This document shows positions 1 through 10,300 of a stretch of DNA of 64,000 nucleotides, one piece after another. Origin of the DNA: Discostella pseudostelligera (Eukaryota > Bacillariophyta > Thalassiosirophyceae > Thalassiosirales > Thalassiosiraceae); the NCBI GenBank assembly GCA_036940085.1, contig JALLBK010000061.1:26146-90145 (forward strand), written 5' to 3'. The notes beneath the pieces were generated by a model. It ran no database searches and was not told the DNA's origin. It saw only the letters and a program-made list of their open reading frames with translations. Position 1 is the first letter of the stretch; every line of letters begins with the position of its first letter. Position numbers and translations under genes: made by a program.

Positions 1-908
1 AGATTAGTCCATAATCTATCAGCCGAGCTCGCGTAGTTGAGGTGCTGCGTTTGCTCAATAGACTCCACAATTTCATCCCAATACGTCAAAGAATTGTTCT
101 GCCCAAGACGTAATTGGAAGTCGCTTAAACTGTAGGGTGGGTCAACCACTACCGAATTCTGCGGTTGATCTGATTTGTTATGTACACGATTCTTCTCATC
201 GGGAATTGTGATTCCCAACAATACCTCTGCAGGAAATGCAGTATATGACCTATGCCGCTCATCACAAGAGTTCGAGCTCTTGGATACGCTAAATCGATTA
301 TTGGAGGAGGACGATGATGAAATAACCCAAATGCACACGGTTAATGCACCCATGAAGAATGTAGCTATAGATAATATTGGATTGGTTTGTAGTTTGTGTA
401 GGATAAAATGAAGTAGAAGTCGACGACTTGGTATTGAATTCGTGATGTTATCATTGTCATTGGAATTGTTGGATAGAAGGAGTGAGTGTGCATGTTGCCG
501 AACACTAGTGGGCGACAATAAGAAACTTGAATCTTCATTTTCATCTTCATTGTCGTCGTTCTTGACTGCAGACGCAGAGATTGACGCGCCACCGCCACCA
601 GAGTCATTGTTGACATGTACAACATGTTCATCGTCAGCAGAAGTGTGTCTCCAATCACCACCGTCTCTATGACTAGTATCAAGACTAGCAATAGTTCCAT
701 CATCATCATCATCATCATCATCATGTGGCACCAGCAGCCGACGTAACCGTTCATCATCCATGGAAACGAGGGAGGCTGCATCGCCGTCATGGTCATGGTC
801 GTCATCAGTGGCAGGCAATGATGATGATCGGACCAGTGCTGCAAATGCAGCTATTTCATCATTGTCGTTGCTGAAGCCGAATGACTCTGATGGGGGTGGG
901 CTTGTCAT
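1..908 (-). CDS. Acidic single-pass membrane protein, 3' part beyond the window
   Basis: An open frame runs from an ATG at 908 to the left edge without a stop, giving about 302 residues of an incomplete protein. An in-frame TAA lies just upstream at 947-945, so this ATG is the first available. The N-terminal ~170 residues are acidic and low in complexity (Asp, Ser, Asn, with an Asp run encoded by a GAT/ATC microsatellite near 694-722). One hydrophobic segment at about residues 175-196 is followed by a Ser stretch and a more ordered region (YSLSDFQLRLGQNNS then a Tyr-Trp-Asp-Glu stretch). This looks like a type II membrane protein with a cytosolic acidic tail and a lumenal C-terminal domain, a layout seen in Golgi enzymes. 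No family is recognisable from the visible part, so function is not assigned. Confidence 0.6.
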   Translation of the reverse strand, partial: MTSPPPSESFGFSNDNDEIAAFAALVRSSSLPATDDDHDHDGDAASLVSMDDERLRRLLVPHDDDDDDDDGTIASLDTSHRDGGDWRHTSADDEHVVHVNNDSGGGGASISASAVKNDDNEDENEDSSFLLSPTSVRQHAHSLLLSNNSNDNDNITNSIPSRRLLLHFILHKLQTNPILSIATFFMGALTVCIWVISSSSSSNNRFSVSKSSNSCDERHRSYTAFPAEVLLGITIPDEKNRVHNKSDQPQNSVVVDPPYSLSDFQLRLGQNNSLTYWDEIVESIEQTQHLNYASSADRLWTN

Positions 909-1191
909 GATAACTATGAACGCTTCTCTCTCCTGACATTGCAATTACTGCCTATGCTATGCATCAGAACTGGGGAGGCGGTTGTTTGTTGTTTTGGATT
1001 TCATGGTCATCGATGTCTCACTGGATTCCGGGGGGAAAGCCAAAAGGGGGGAAACCCAAACCGAATAGCAGAGGATCGCATAGTAATCTCGAGGGCTGCC
1101 CCCAGCCGTGTCCCGCCCTCCCCCCGAAAATCCACCAAACCAACTCCACCTACAAAACAAACACCTACCACTACCACCGCCTACCGTCACC

Positions 1192-2259
1192 ATGAGCGGC
1201 CAATACGGTGATCCAGACTGGGCCAACCCCACCGCCCCCTCCTCCAAATCCGTCGTGGAATCCTCTGCATGGACGAGTACCTCGGGGGGAGAAGATTTTA
1301 GTGGAGCTGCCATATCGTCGGGGGGTGCAGTGGGCAATGTCAATGCCGCTGGGCTGGGGAACAATGCGTCGCATAGGTAAGCATGAGTATCGTGATGAGA
1401 TGAATCTCTCTGTTCGTCGTAGTCTTCGTGAGTGTTTGGAGGTATTAATTAATGGCGAAATGTTAATGTTTCTCTATTAGTTGGGGGGGGGGATATGTGG
1501 GTGATGAAAAGATATATCCATGAGTTCGAAAATGAAGATCTATTCAAACACAATTGCTCGACACAATACGGCGCAACTCTCTGAGAGAGACGCTATATTA
1601 TGGGTGCATTCACTTTATTCGTACTGTCTGATTCGAAACTATATGGTATATTGGGTATACGTGACTTTCAGCAAGGAAAATGATGTTCATATGGGTTTCG
1701 ACGCTATTACTTGAATGATTCTTTCACTCACAAATCGACATTTTGTCATTTTACATGTTCTATATTCTCCCTTTTCCCATCCGCACACACCAATAATTCA
1801 AACAGAGGCAAAACTAACTGCGTACAACGTCTCCTATCAATTTTCTGCATTGGTCTATCCGCAATGATGTGCACCCTCGGCGTCTTCGGCATTATCGAAT
1901 TTGGCCAACTCTCCGAAATCTTCGTCTGTATCTACATGATACTATTCGCCTTCCTCCTTTTTTCTTATGAATTAGTATGGTGGACCAACAATGCGAAATT
2001 AAACAAGAATTTACGTGTCAATTTTGGTTTCATGTACGGTATTCGGGGTCGAGCGGCCTACTTGATCTTTGCGGCATTCCTCGTCATTGGATTGAAAGAG
2101 GATGTGAGGGCGGCATTCTTGCGATATTTGACGGGAGGGTGTTACCTTGGAACGGGCGTAATTATGTTATTTTTGCATTACAGTAAGCCAGATTTGTTGG
2201 GGGCGTATGAGGCATCCACGGCTGGGTTTGGCCATGATGAGATAAATGCAACAGTGTGA
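1192..2259 (+). CDS. COPI-associated / TVP15-like four-TM Golgi membrane protein
   Basis: Two exons, 1192-1376 and 1806-2259, join in phase 2 (GCATAG|GTAAGC to AACAG|AGGC) to give 212 residues. The first ~60 residues are a Gly/Ser/Ala-rich cytosolic tail starting MSGQYGDPDWANP. Then come four hydrophobic segments with the pattern of the COPI-associated protein family (PF08507, which includes yeast Tvp15): a first helix after VQRLLSIFC, a second ending FSYELVWW, then FGFMYGIRGRAAYLIF and a last helix before HYSKPDLLG. Family members sit in Golgi or COPI vesicle membranes; their exact role is poorly defined. The intron is 429 nt, several times longer than most in this window, and contains a G run near 1483-1491. 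Confidence 0.75.
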
Positions 2260-2400
2260 TGAAAAAGAGTGTGGCTGGTTGCGTCTTATTCGAGTGGTTG
2301 ATTTGTTCATAAGAAATGTTCGTGGACAGTGTAGAGTATTCTAAACAATAATCTGTGCTGAAAATACTCATGATCAAGTAATGAGTTCGGTGGCGAGGAC

Positions 2401-3651
2401 TTATTTCTTCATTATCAATTGTTCGGGCATGGCCGCAACCGACCCAGTCTTGAAGCTTCTAACGCCCCCAAAACTTTTGAAGCCCCACTCATTTATACAT
2501 TTCATCTCAAATCCACTTTCTTTCAAAGATCTTGCTACCCAACTTTCTTCACTATCGTCACCACTGAAATGATGATGACTTGTGTCCATTAAAATTGAAT
2601 TGTCCAGCTCCACGACGGCCTTTCCCCCAGCTAACATTCGAACTCTTGCATTCACCGTATCATCGATCTTCAATACGTTCCGAACAAATTCCTCTGCCTT
2701 CTCTACGGCACGCAAATGATCTGATGTTGCCATCACACCCATTGCCAATCGAGAACGTAAACATGGCGAAGCCGCGGCATTCCAATTGGGCAGTCCCAGG
2801 TGTTTGGCAGCAGCTCGTACTTCGTCTTTGGTTATTTGATCTAATGGCGAATGGACTTGGAAGTTGGATGCAGCTATTAAACCAAGTCGGGTTGGATCTG
2901 TTCTATCGTCGGCATTTGTTCCATTGTAGAGAATTACTGAATTATATGCATCATTCTTTTGCTGCTGATCTTCGTCCTGTTGTTGTCGTAGCTCCAGCTG
3001 CTGCTTCATAACCGTATTCGCCACAGTTTCCAGAGTGGAATATAGATGTGTCTTGCACACAAAACATGCATATCCATCATTTCGCTGATATGTCTCATCA
3101 GTTCCCTCGGATGTAGGTACTTCCGTCAATTCGATACCAATTGTTTGTGCCACTGTCCGAGCCATGATGATTTGAGTTTGTGGAACCGCCGCGGATATGC
3201 CCAGAACTGCTTGCAAAGAACCTCTGCGCGGATTAAATGTAGATTTATTGTCACGACTGATGTAGTAATTGCTGAATGCGCGATGGACAAGGGCGGCCAC
3301 CAGCGAGGAATCTACCCCACCACTGAAGGCAATTACGTTGGCGGCATGTGGGTCCATCATTTCCGACGTTCGTTGAAGTAGCCTATCTATGAGTTCCATG
3401 GATTTATCATTAGATAGAGGATAAGAGTTCGGAGTACCATTTGATAAAGATGTTCGACTGCTATATGTTGTGACAGTGACTTCATTGCTAGCAATCGACG
3501 GATCATGGACATCTGAATTTATGTTGACAAATTGGTTGCCACCCTTTGTTTCTGCCGACGATGAAAAATACCGAAGCCTTCTCCTGCTAGAATGAGAGAT
3601 GTTAACAATGAGACTTGCTGTTGAACGAGCACAACATAGAGTCAACGTCAT
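2401..3651 (-). CDS. LarE-like ATP-dependent sulfurtransferase (PP-loop)
   Basis: A single-exon protein of 416 residues. The N-terminus is rich in Arg and Ser without acids (SSRRRLRYFSSS near residues 21-32), a typical mitochondrial presequence. The PP-loop ATP-binding motif SGGVDS is at residues 110-115. Further conserved family segments are YACFVCKTHLYS, a DDRTDPTRLGLIAA stretch, and NAAASPCLRSRLAMG, with cysteines in the positions where LarE-type enzymes carry them. In bacteria LarE sacrifices sulfur from a cysteine to convert pyridinium-3,5-biscarboxylic acid mononucleotide to the dithio form used in the nickel-pincer nucleotide cofactor. Whether the eukaryotic protein does this is inference; no LarB, LarC or lactate racemase is in the window. 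Its promoter is shared head to head with the ferredoxin at 3999. Confidence 0.8.
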   Translation of the reverse strand: MTLTLCCARSTASLIVNISHSSRRRLRYFSSSAETKGGNQFVNINSDVHDPSIASNEVTVTTYSSRTSLSNGTPNSYPLSNDKSMELIDRLLQRTSEMMDPHAANVIAFSGGVDSSLVAALVHRAFSNYYISRDNKSTFNPRRGSLQAVLGISAAVPQTQIIMARTVAQTIGIELTEVPTSEGTDETYQRNDGYACFVCKTHLYSTLETVANTVMKQQLELRQQQDEDQQQKNDAYNSVILYNGTNADDRTDPTRLGLIAASNFQVHSPLDQITKDEVRAAAKHLGLPNWNAAASPCLRSRLAMGVMATSDHLRAVEKAEEFVRNVLKIDDTVNARVRMLAGGKAVVELDNSILMDTSHHHFSGDDSEESWVARSLKESGFEMKCINEWGFKSFGGVRSFKTGSVAAMPEQLIMKK

Positions 3652-3998
3652 GGTTAGCGGTGTGGTACTATCTAGAGAGCACGCCTATCCCAATTTCTTG
3701 GTTCATGTTGATACAATGGTGTGATAGTAGTGGTTGGTGGTCGGACGGTGACAGACGACCGGACCAACAACGGTGACTCATCAGCGCTTTCCCGCTTAAT
3801 TGCTCCCGCCATATTTCTACCCGCGTACGTGGCGAACGCGAGCGAATCAGAAAAAGCGCCACATTTTCACATGGAGGCTGCGGCGCCCATAATACCATGG
3901 AAAGACCATAGCGACATGGCGACCCTCCATACTCCACCCATGCCCATAAAACACAGCTCCAATTTCCGACTCTGGATAAAGTACTCCTAATCAGCAAT
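3652..3998. promoter_or_regulatory. Divergent promoter region, LarE-like and ferredoxin genes
   Basis: This 347-bp interval lies between two start codons pointing outwards. It holds CTCCCGCCATATTT at about 3803-3816, the reverse complement of AAATATGGCGGGAG, which matches the E2F-like composite motif seen in many other promoters here. I see no open frame or RNA gene. Confidence 0.4.
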
Positions 3999-4442
3999 AT
4001 GGCCAGTCATTCATATTTCCGCCAAGCAGTACTCGCTTCTGCCATAGCCTGTATTCTCATCACATTCAGCACACCAGTTCATTCATTCATCATCGGACCC
4101 ATCAACTATCAACAACCCTCTACCGCTGCATCCACGACATCCATCAACAATTGGCTAAAAAATGCCTTTTCCAACGATGAATCACTAATCGGCACCGCGA
4201 AAAGCGCCGGCTTGTCCAATGGACCCAAATACAACGATCAAGTGTCCGTCAATGGCAAAGCCATACCCAATGTCGTCGTGGATCAAAAAATATCACAAGT
4301 CTGTAATGCTGCACGTGTTAAGGTACCATACAATTGTCAGAATGGAGAGTGTGGGACGTGTACGGTGAAAATGAATGGGAAGAAGGTTCGGGCTTGTGTT
4401 AGTAAGGTACCCGCGGGGAAGTGTGCCATCCAGACGCTGTAA
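3999..4442 (+). CDS. [2Fe-2S] ferredoxin-like protein, probably plastid or ER-routed
   Basis: Single-exon, 147 residues. A signal peptide spans about residues 10-29 and ends TPVHSF, where Phe after the predicted cleavage resembles the ASAFAP rule for diatom plastid import. A linker with TSINNWLKNAF leads to a C-terminal beta-grasp ferredoxin domain (QVSVNGKAIPN to the end). The cluster ligands are Cys113, Cys118, Cys121 and Cys133, in CQNGECGTC followed 11 residues later by RAC. Plant-type electron-transfer ferredoxins have about 29 residues before the last cysteine. The 11-residue spacing is that of molybdenum hydroxylase small subunits, yet no such partner domain is present. It probably moves electrons in the plastid; the partner is unknown. 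Confidence 0.75.
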   Translation: MASHSYFRQAVLASAIACILITFSTPVHSFIIGPINYQQPSTAASTTSINNWLKNAFSNDESLIGTAKSAGLSNGPKYNDQVSVNGKAIPNVVVDQKISQVCNAARVKVPYNCQNGECGTCTVKMNGKKVRACVSKVPAGKCAIQTL

Positions 4443-4776
4443 TAATAGAATGGGATGATGGTATTAGAGAAGTGTATTATGCATGAATGTTTGCTGATTG
4501 CGGTGATGTGGATGTGGATTTTGAGTGCAGAACTTGTTTGCTAAATTGAGTGTTTGCTAGTGAAAATGGATGCATGAACCTAATCCGGGTATAGGGGGTG
4601 GACTAAATAAATGAGTCGATAATTGGTTTGGTTCATCGGTGATGTTAAATGAATAATTCCTCACGGAACTGACAATGAAGTGTAGAATAGTAGCCTTTTT
4701 TATTGTTCATTTTGCCGGGAATGCAGTATCGTAGTACGAAAGGAACAGCACTCCGTTCATCAAGTTAGCGGTTTCA
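4443..4776. other. Intergenic, convergent 3' flanks
   Basis: These 334 bases separate the 3' ends of the ferredoxin gene and the kinase gene. The sequence is AT-rich, with AATAAATGA near 4605, consistent with untranslated tails. I see no gene or clear structure. Confidence 0.4.
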
Positions 4777-6692
4777 TCAAATTGAATATCCAAATAAGAA
4801 GTCAAACGGGTTCTTGCCCGAGTATGCATCGGCAAAGAATCGATGTTTGAATATCCGTGCCACAGTTGGTCTATCAGTCGGGTTTCGAGACAAGCACTGC
4901 GATATCAAATCGGCCAACACCGGGTCAGCAACTTTTTCTAAATTGGGAGTGAATGTGGGGAGTGCATTTGTAATCCTTTGCACGGACATGCCATCGAAGA
5001 ATCCTCGCCCGGTACAAATTTCATATAAGAACATTCCGTAGGACCAAACATCGTAGGAATACTCCAGGCTAAATGACTCTGCATCCCCGTCGAGAAACGA
5101 CCGTGCAAATTCCGGTGGACATGCCTCGGGAGTGTAGTCCACCGGAGCTGTCTTCACAGGCATGCAGCTTTCGAGATCAATCCCCCGGAACGTCACCCCA
5201 CCCTTTTGATCGTCGATTACTACAAAGTTTTCTGTTTTGAGATCATTCCAAACCAACTTCACTGCATGCAATACCTCCACACATCGTAGTGCCGTCATTG
5301 CACAGTCTAATAGCAATTCTCCCTCAAGCTTCCCTCCCACTTTTGGCATGAATGCCTTCACATCCGCAACACCTCGTTGCATAACCAGAGCACTTTTATC
5401 CGGCATTTCATCCCCCGCGATTGGTAAGAATTCGACACGACGAATAAAGCTGTTGCTCCACGTCAATCCAGTTGATATTTTTTGGTAATTGGCATATTCG
5501 CGTTTCATAGCTTCCTTATTGGAGGAATATTTGATCATCAGTGGTTCTCCCATCGGTTTACCGAATGGTGAAGCACGATATACTGTCTGGATGAAGCTCC
5601 TGCCATTTATGCTGGAGGTGGCCTCGCCAGCGAGTAGATATCGACTGTGATGAAAAGAAGAAGTTGCGCGTAAGATTATCACAAAATGATGCACGATTTA
5701 ATGTAAGAAAATGAATTGCCGCACCCATTTCCAACAGTGCTTCCAGTCAAATCCGGAATGGATATGCTCGATCGAGCCTTGATCAGTTGTTGTGATGATT
5801 TCTTTTTCTCGGGGGTAGTTATTGTTAGTGACGCCGCATCCGATGCGGGCATATTCATTGGTGTCGCCAACCTATACTTCGACCCTGACAACGTCGTAAC
5901 GATCTTCTTCTCCACCGCCTTACTCGCGTCGACGAGCGGACTTGTAACAATTGCATCTCCATCGGGAATTGTGGGATGATTTGTAACCTTGCCTGATATT
6001 TGGATTTCTCCGTCGTTTGTCCCCCTAATAGCAATCCAATCATTGAGTACGGGTATTACTTTTTGACTGGTAGCGAAGAGCTGCCATGGGTCAGTCGACT
6101 CTTTTTTCGTAGGGAGCGGTGGAGCAGATGCAGCATTCGAATTCTCTTTCAAGGTTGTTACATAAGATTCCAATCTATCTGCCCTCTTGGCAGCATCCTT
6201 ACTTTGTTCCAATGCAAGCTCTAATTGCATATTCACCTTCTGTGATCGGATCAATTCCTCTTGTGTCTTTAGAAGTTCTGCTTTTGCCTGCATCAGTTCT
6301 GATTGTGTATTGCTAAGCTCTCGCTTTGAGGTATCTAATTCCTCCTGAAGCTGGTCCACCTGCAATTGAAGTTGCTGCTGCATATTTTCAAGACTCGTCA
6401 CCGCAGACTCCAGTGCACTTTCAAGGCTAGACACGGCCGTCTGAGCTTGTATTAGAGCTTCATCCTTCAAATTACGAGATGTAAATAAATCTTCACTGCC
6501 GTTAATATCGAGCTGTGTTTTCTGTGATGATGGTTTCTTGCCTTCGTTGAAAAATGAATGAAGCGTAGTTGATGACGACGGTAGTTTATTTTGGTGGACA
6601 CGGGTGATATCTGGTGGCACCGACGGCAGCAACGCATCGGAGGTCGACGGCAGGAATAGAGGGAAAAAGAAGCACATTAACTTGCTCGCCAT
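4777..6692 (-). CDS. Signal-peptide coiled-coil protein with atypical protein kinase domain
   Basis: Two exons, 6692-5725 and 5644-4777, are separated by an 80-nt intron (GG|GTGCGG to CACAG|T) and make a 611-residue protein. I start at the ATG at 6692 because MASKLMCFFFPLFLPSTSDA is a good signal peptide; an in-frame upstream start at 6872 adds a basic stretch. Residues ~75-190 form a Gln/Glu-rich coiled coil. A conserved-looking module follows (DWIAIRGTNDGEIQISG, then NHPTIPDGDAIVTSPL), then a kinase domain from about residue 324. Kinase landmarks are Lys361 (LMIKYS), the catalytic loop WNDLKTEN (Asp457, Lys459, Asn462) and Asp479 in GIDLES. The HRD motif is WND, DFG is DLE, and no canonical Gly-rich loop is visible. 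Asp and Lys are kept, so activity is possible. Organelle targeting is likely. Confidence 0.7.
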
Positions 6693-7371
6693 CGTTGAGT
6701 GATCTCCTATATTATTCAGAAGAGAGCGTGGCAGAGATGGACGAAGTAGATGGACGTAGCGCGATGGGATTCGTATTGATATGGCCTTCGGCTTTCGCTT
6801 TCGCTTTGGTAGTACGATAGTGGAATGTTTGGCTGCAAGCTGCTGCTGCTGCAAGACGCAGAGAGAGCACAAGATCTTGAAGTCGGATACAGGAGGAACA
6901 GTACGAATTCACATACTGAGTCCGACCTTCTACCTACGATACTCCAAATAATTTCGAAATAATTTTAAAAAAGATCGCAAACAGAGGAATCAGTAGTCTA
7001 CACGTGGAATAAACTATTGGCGGGAGACACGTGGCAGCTGCATTCAAACATGATCTATGTCGAACGTCGAATGCAGAGTCGTCTCCGTCTTGTGGATGTT
7101 TGTCTTCCTTTCCAACAATAGAGTATCAACAAGAGAGAACAAGTTCGATAATGGAGCATGTTATTGTTGATGTAACGCGACAGATTCTTTGTCAAGTCGC
7201 TGCATCTCGTCATGGCTCATGGCGCCTGTTGCTGGTTTTGCTATTGCTGCTGTTGTTGCATAACTGCACCTGTAGTCACGGTTTATGGTGTCGGTGTTGT
7301 GTCGGTAGGTTGAGGATTTGCCAGTGATTGTTCTTGCTCTCGCGTGGTGATTCGTTGGTATTGGGTTGGGC
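6693..7371. promoter_or_regulatory. Kinase promoter and SF3B3 3' flank
   Basis: In these 679 bases the segment at about 6993-7035 holds two ACACGTGG words (G-box/E-box type) flanking TTGGCGGGAGA, an E2F-like box. The region 7160-7371 has CAA/CAG-rich low-complexity sequence. Short open frames here (98 residues on + from 7031, 74 residues on - from 7385) look like chance frames rather than genes. Confidence 0.35.
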
Positions 7372-10300
7372 CTAGAGCAATGCATTCCGAGTGTCTTCCA
7401 GTTTCTTCAACACATCCCCAACTGACCGTTCCAGCTGCTCAGCAATCTTTTGCTTAACGTCATATGGCAGCTGAGCATAAGCATCACATAGATCGCCATC
7501 GACAACATGCTTAATCGGAGCATAATATGATCGGTACGCCTGCGGATCTCGACCTGTGGGCCTAGGTGCCTCTGCACGCAGAAAGCCCTCAAGCGAAGAA
7601 TAGAACTCGACATCTTCTCTTGATGTGAAAGGCACGAGAGCCCCAACTCGTCCAGTGACTGTCACGTAAATGAGAGATTCGGCGCCTCCGGCAACCAACG
7701 AAGCGCGGGTCATGGAGGTGACGACTTCGCCTACGTGGTAAGTGCAAAGAGTTTCTAGCTTTGGAGTTGCATCTTCTCGCGAAGAGTCCCAGAGTGCGCG
7801 AGTACCCGTAACATCGATTGCACCAACATCAGCTCCACGAGGCAAACGTAAAATTGACACATTGCCAAATTTGTCTCCGACTGCCACAGTATTGATATCA
7901 AGAAGTTCTTGGCACGTAATAGGACGTGGGCTTTGGTCTCTCGCCACGAGAAGGAGTTTGTTCGATGTGGCATCATACCGAATAAACTGAACAGACTGCA
8001 TCATTTCGCCAACAAAGGCTCTGTCACCCGCTGCTTGCAGCGTTTTGACCATGGTGGGAAATCCTCGAAGCTCACATTTCTTCAGCAATTGACGCTTACC
8101 CATCTCATAAAGACGTACGATACGCCCAACGCCGACTAGAAGTCTGCCTTGAAAGTGAACCAAGGAGAGAATTGGGCCGTCATCCACCTTCGTCCTGTGC
8201 AAGAGCTGAAGCCGTTCGCCATTAACGACGCGATACAAAACGATGTGGCTCTCCTTGTGACCGAGAGGATGCATCGTCATACCCGTCACTGTGCCCACTG
8301 CTAGCAAGGATTCGCCTCCACGAGAGTGAAACCTAACCGACGCGCAACAGAGAGCCGCCTCGTTCCTATTCAGCTCCACACAATCGAGTGTCAAGCAAGC
8401 ATTTGCAGGGTCCACAAGACGAATACACGAGCCCCAGCGACCTTGTTCTGCTGGGACTGGTCCACGAATAGGGGTAAGCCTCGTATCATCCTCCTCGTCA
8501 TCTTCCTCCTCGTCATCTCCACCGTCCTTCTTTTCTTCCTCTTCATCCCCAGAATCTTCCATATCCATGTCCATAGCATCATCTCCATCCTTGTTCTCCT
8601 TCTTCTTAGACCCCGCCTTTGATTTGCCAGTACCATCAAACCCCATGGCCTTCTTATCCTCCTCTCCAAAGTCATTCGCATCACTCTCAACAATCGCAAG
8701 GACAATCTTCCTCGTTGTTTCCGTAACCCTTGCCGAGAGGAGGCACATTTGACGGGGAGTATAACGAAGATCAATGTGATTGGAGTTGAAAGATTCATCG
8801 TCGGTTGATCCAAGAGTAGACACCGCGGCAACAGCAGTATTACCCCCACTGTCTCCACCAACCGACAATATGCGAAGGGTATTACCAGATGTGGCCACAA
8901 TGCCATCTCTCACAGCCTCATTTGAAAACGAGCATCCGTGATCCAACGGAGCGTAACTCATGGGCGCCATTGAATGATGACCATTACATGCTCGGCCAAT
9001 CCACGGCCTCGAGGACAAGAGCAGTGTCGAGTGGGATCCTTGCAGTGTAACACGTGAAACGGCAACGGGACGCGCACCCAAGAAGCGACGGGAGGGTGAG
9101 GTTGAAATAGCCCCGGTAATTGGATCCACACCGGCACGTAGAGCCGAACCATCATCCAATCCTACCGTCAGTGTAAGCTCTCCCTCCTCGGCATTGGATA
9201 GGGCCACAGAATGAGGCTTGGTCGTTCCCAATGCCGTACTACTCTTCTGTTCCAACAATCCTCCCGGTGCCAAACTCAACAACCTTACCGTTGAATCACG
9301 ACATCCCACCGCCGCAAAGAGACTGCGACTCTTTCCTCTTGGCACTACTCCGACATCCAACGAACACACATCGGTACCAACATCTCTTGTACCCGCCTCC
9401 ATTAGATTTCCAGACATGGGATCTAATTCGAAATAGATCAGCTCTCCACCCACTAACGCAATTAATATTTGAGATTCATTGGCCGAGGCGCATTCAATCT
9501 TCTTGATACCAGGGACGTGCCACTGCGAGACGGAACCACGTTGGATGTGACGTACGCCACCGGGGTAGACTTGGACGATGCCCCCACCTCGTTCACCATC
9601 TCCACTACCACCAACACCAAGTGCCGAACATGCCAGGGTTGGTTCCGTGAGGAGAAATCCAGACTCTTTCCCCATCTCCTCGACCGTCTCACCCACCGAC
9701 AATACTAATGTAGCATCGGCAAAGGAAACGACAATGTATCGATCATAGAATTTCCCATTCTTTCCACCACCCACGATGGTATCATCACGGACATTAAATA
9801 CCGCTCCTGGCACACCGGGCAATTCTGACACTGCCAATTCCGTCACGGAAAGTCCATGTCGCAAGACACGTAATGTACTACTAGGACCCCGGCCACAAAG
9901 GGTATATATCTGAGGACTAACCTCATTCCCCGCCAATTCACCCACCAGTACCGAAGTAACGGGTGCAAGACTTTCCATAGTGAACACCTTGTGCAAATTG
10001 CGTAGTATCGTAGGACGGAAGGTTGGTGCAAACTTGGCCACAACTTCACACTTGGCATAAAATTCATCCTCCTCTTGTATTCCACTCTTGAGCAATGCAG
10101 TAATCGTATCATTCGAGGTACACTTAATCGCATCCGCTTCAATATCAATAGCATCAAATTGATACAATCCATGATCACCAAATTCCGATGCCACAAACAA
10201 TAATGCCAATTTGCTAATATTCATACTATTCCCCACCGGCAATGTATCCAAAAGACATATCGTCATACCGGATACACAAGTCTTGTTCTCCTTGGGCAAT

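Noticed and set aside
365..844. 159-codon minus-strand frame rich in Met
   Set aside because: It is the shifted reading of the same stretch whose other minus frame is continuous from an ATG at 908 to the edge with normal codon content; the Met run is the GAT repeat out of frame.
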